DNA from: Rhynchopus sp. YZ270_cl-10
Taxonomy: Eukaryota; Euglenozoa; Diplonemea; Diplonemida; Diplonemidae
Direction of reading: 5' to 3'
Assembly: GCA_964035575.1 (NCBI GenBank)
Contig: OZ037862.1
Span: 434,001 to 498,000, forward strand
Length of the DNA: 64,000 nucleotides
The notes under the pieces were generated by a model. That model saw only the letters and a program-made list of their open reading frames with translations. It was not told the DNA's origin and ran no database searches. The position numbers and the translations under genes are program-made. The first letter of the stretch is position 1. Every line of letters begins with the position of its first letter. Below are positions 62,680 to 64,000 of this stretch, piece by piece.

Positions 62680-63106
62680 CTTGGTATATTTTCTGTGATG
62701 AGGTTGCGTGTGAACAAAAGCATATAGGGGTTGAGGAAGGGGACAAAAAAGCCATTTTTTTAAAAAAACAAAATAGATCCATTGAACATGCACTCGATGA
62801 AATGGGACCAAACAATGTATCAGGTGGCAAATGCCGAAGCGCAAAAAGAAACGTCGTAACACACACACACACGGCACGCTTTCATCTCTAAGAGATGTTT
62901 ACACTTCACTTGACAACTGTCACCAGAACGACGCATACGAAACAGGGTAAACAAAGGGGAGGGAAAAGACGCTATTGCCGCAATGAACCGATGAATCCAT
63001 CCAGAACGTTGCAGCACGCTCTGCATGGACTAGTTTCATGACTCTGCGATACAACAGATCTTTTACGTTGGCTGCCTATATTAATTGGTCACCACTCCAG
63101 TGGAAC
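62680..63106. other. Spacer between the tandem carboxypeptidases
   Basis: No gene found in these 427 bp, which separate the stop of copy 2 from the start of copy 1. A CA microsatellite lies at 62861-62874. Confidence 0.55.
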
Positions 63107-64000
63107 CTAGAAGGACTTCTTGCTGAGGAAGCGGTCGAACATGGCGTAGGCAGCTCCAGGCTGGAAGTTGGGCACCATGTGTCCTGCAAGACGGATCGTC
63201 ACGAAGCTGAAGTCCAGTCCCGGTGCGGTGGGGACATCGTACACGGTCGCGTATCCGGCAGGGACAGGGGAGGACGAAGACTCCATCCACGGGTGCCAAG
63301 CCTTGGTCTCGCGGATGGTGCCAGTGGCCTCGAGGGCGGTGGTCCACTCCTCGTTACCCTGGAGGGGCACGCACGAGTCGGCGTCTCCGTTGTAGATGAG
63401 CACACGGATCTTCTGTGCGAGGGTGGGGTACAGAAGCTGCGAGGCAGGGCCGGTCTGCGAGTAGAAGAAGCGGGAGAGCTCAGGGGGTCCAAGGTGGAGT
63501 GCGGTCTGGACCTCCTTCCTCTTGAAGAACTCCTTGGTCTGCTTCATGCCTCCGCACGACCAGTCGTAGCCTCCTCCCATCTCGGAGAGGTAGTCGCTCA
63601 CGCTTCCGTTGTGTGCGTTCTCGCGGAGGAAGTTCTTCAGCCAGAAGGTCGACTTGCCGGAGGCCTTGCTCCATGCGTCGGCATCGGCGCAGTTGTCGTA
63701 CACGTTGTACACGTTGTGCGATCCAACCTTGAGCTCCATCTCGGCAAGCCCGGCAGAGCATGTCACAGGGTTCTCGAAGCCACCGTCGTAGGCGCACGAC
63801 TTGTAGATGTGGTCACGCAGCTTCTTCGAGATGAAGGCCTTGCCGTAGAAGAGGTCCACGTCGTTGCGCAGGGCGTTGGGACCGTTGCAGGACACGCTGT
63901 TCTCAGTGCCTCCCCAGCATCCGTTGCCAACGGCAATTCCCTTCAGGTTCACATCCACGGCGTTGTCCAGGATGTAGGTCGCAATGTTGGGCAGGTACTG
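63107..64000 (-). CDS. Serine carboxypeptidase (S10), copy 2, cut by the window end
   Basis: Only the C-terminal 297 codons are inside the window; the 5' part, with the catalytic Ser, lies beyond it. The Asp motif (YNGDADSCVP) and His motif (LAGHMVPNFQPG) are intact. The frame is open from the last base of the window. It is a tandem paralogue of copy 1: the 3' 220 bp and the segment near 63906-64000 are almost identical, whereas the middle (about 63420-63900) has diverged clearly, including the charged NALRND to CSAGLAE region. Confidence 0.95.
   Translation of the reverse strand, partial: QYLPNIATYILDNAVDVNLKGIAVGNGCWGGTENSVSCNGPNALRNDVDLFYGKAFISKKLRDHIYKSCAYDGGFENPVTCSAGLAEMELKVGSHNVYNVYDNCADADAWSKASGKSTFWLKNFLRENAHNGSVSDYLSEMGGGYDWSCGGMKQTKEFFKRKEVQTALHLGPPELSRFFYSQTGPASQLLYPTLAQKIRVLIYNGDADSCVPLQGNEEWTTALEATGTIRETKAWHPWMESSSSPVPAGYATVYDVPTAPGLDFSFVTIRLAGHMVPNFQPGAAYAMFDRFLSKKSF

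Noticed and set aside
61849-62727. 292-aa plus-strand frame opposite the carboxypeptidase
   Set aside because: Shadow of strong codon bias in the S10 gene, whose catalytic motifs are on the minus strand.

Overview
This window comes from a nuclear genome of an undetermined unicellular eukaryote. Genes have short spliceosomal introns (43-50 nt in the compact cases, up to about 520 nt) with GTAT at the 5' splice site and AG at the 3' end. Proteins are typically eukaryotic: a VIP1/PPIP5K inositol-pyrophosphate kinase, ribosomal protein eL41, and PH, PDZ, FN3, CUB, EGF and JmjC domains. TAA, TAG and TGA all act as stops, so the code looks standard. Intergenic DNA is rich in homopolymer tracts, with A and T runs of 8-30 nt. 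I could not place the organism in a lineage from sequence alone.

Layout. 1-2.8 kb: no host gene, but a complete Tc1/mariner-type DNA transposon (1380-2784). 5.7-9.1 kb: a 251-aa gene, then three near-identical copies of the tiny eL41 gene. 9.7-17.6 kb: one giant fibronectin-III protein of 2631 aa. 19.3-21.9 kb: a two-exon VIP1 kinase. 24.4-29.8 kb: a PH / coiled-coil / PDZ protein of four or more exons. 30.5-31.6 kb: a metallo-beta-lactamase-fold hydrolase. 31.6-38.9 kb: a gene-poor, repeat-rich stretch with a foldback element and a Harbinger-like MITE that carries a 7-bp satellite. 39-43.3 kb: a CCCH zinc-finger protein, a disordered acidic protein and a secreted JmjC oxygenase. 45.3-51.4 kb: a secreted, probably lipid-anchored protein and a spliced subtilisin with CUB and EGF modules and a transmembrane tail. 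51.4-55.9 kb: gene-poor, with one plus-strand gene fragment. 56-64 kb: a helical protein, a mucin-like type I membrane protein and two tandem serine carboxypeptidases, the second cut by the window end.

Two features tie the genes together. All 17 apparently intact host genes lie on the minus strand. Most also have a CAG followed by A a short distance upstream of the start codon (1-16 nt in ten of them), often after a pyrimidine-rich stretch and resembling the cis 3' splice sites seen here. That suggests a shared 5'-end mechanism: spliced-leader addition, 5'-UTR introns or an initiator motif. The intergenic DNA also holds several families of short imperfect palindromes, many next to an A tract, in both orientations. 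Five genes encode secreted or membrane-bound products: the subtilisin, the two carboxypeptidases, the mucin-like protein and the GPI-type protein. A secreted JmjC enzyme may work in the same secretory pathway.
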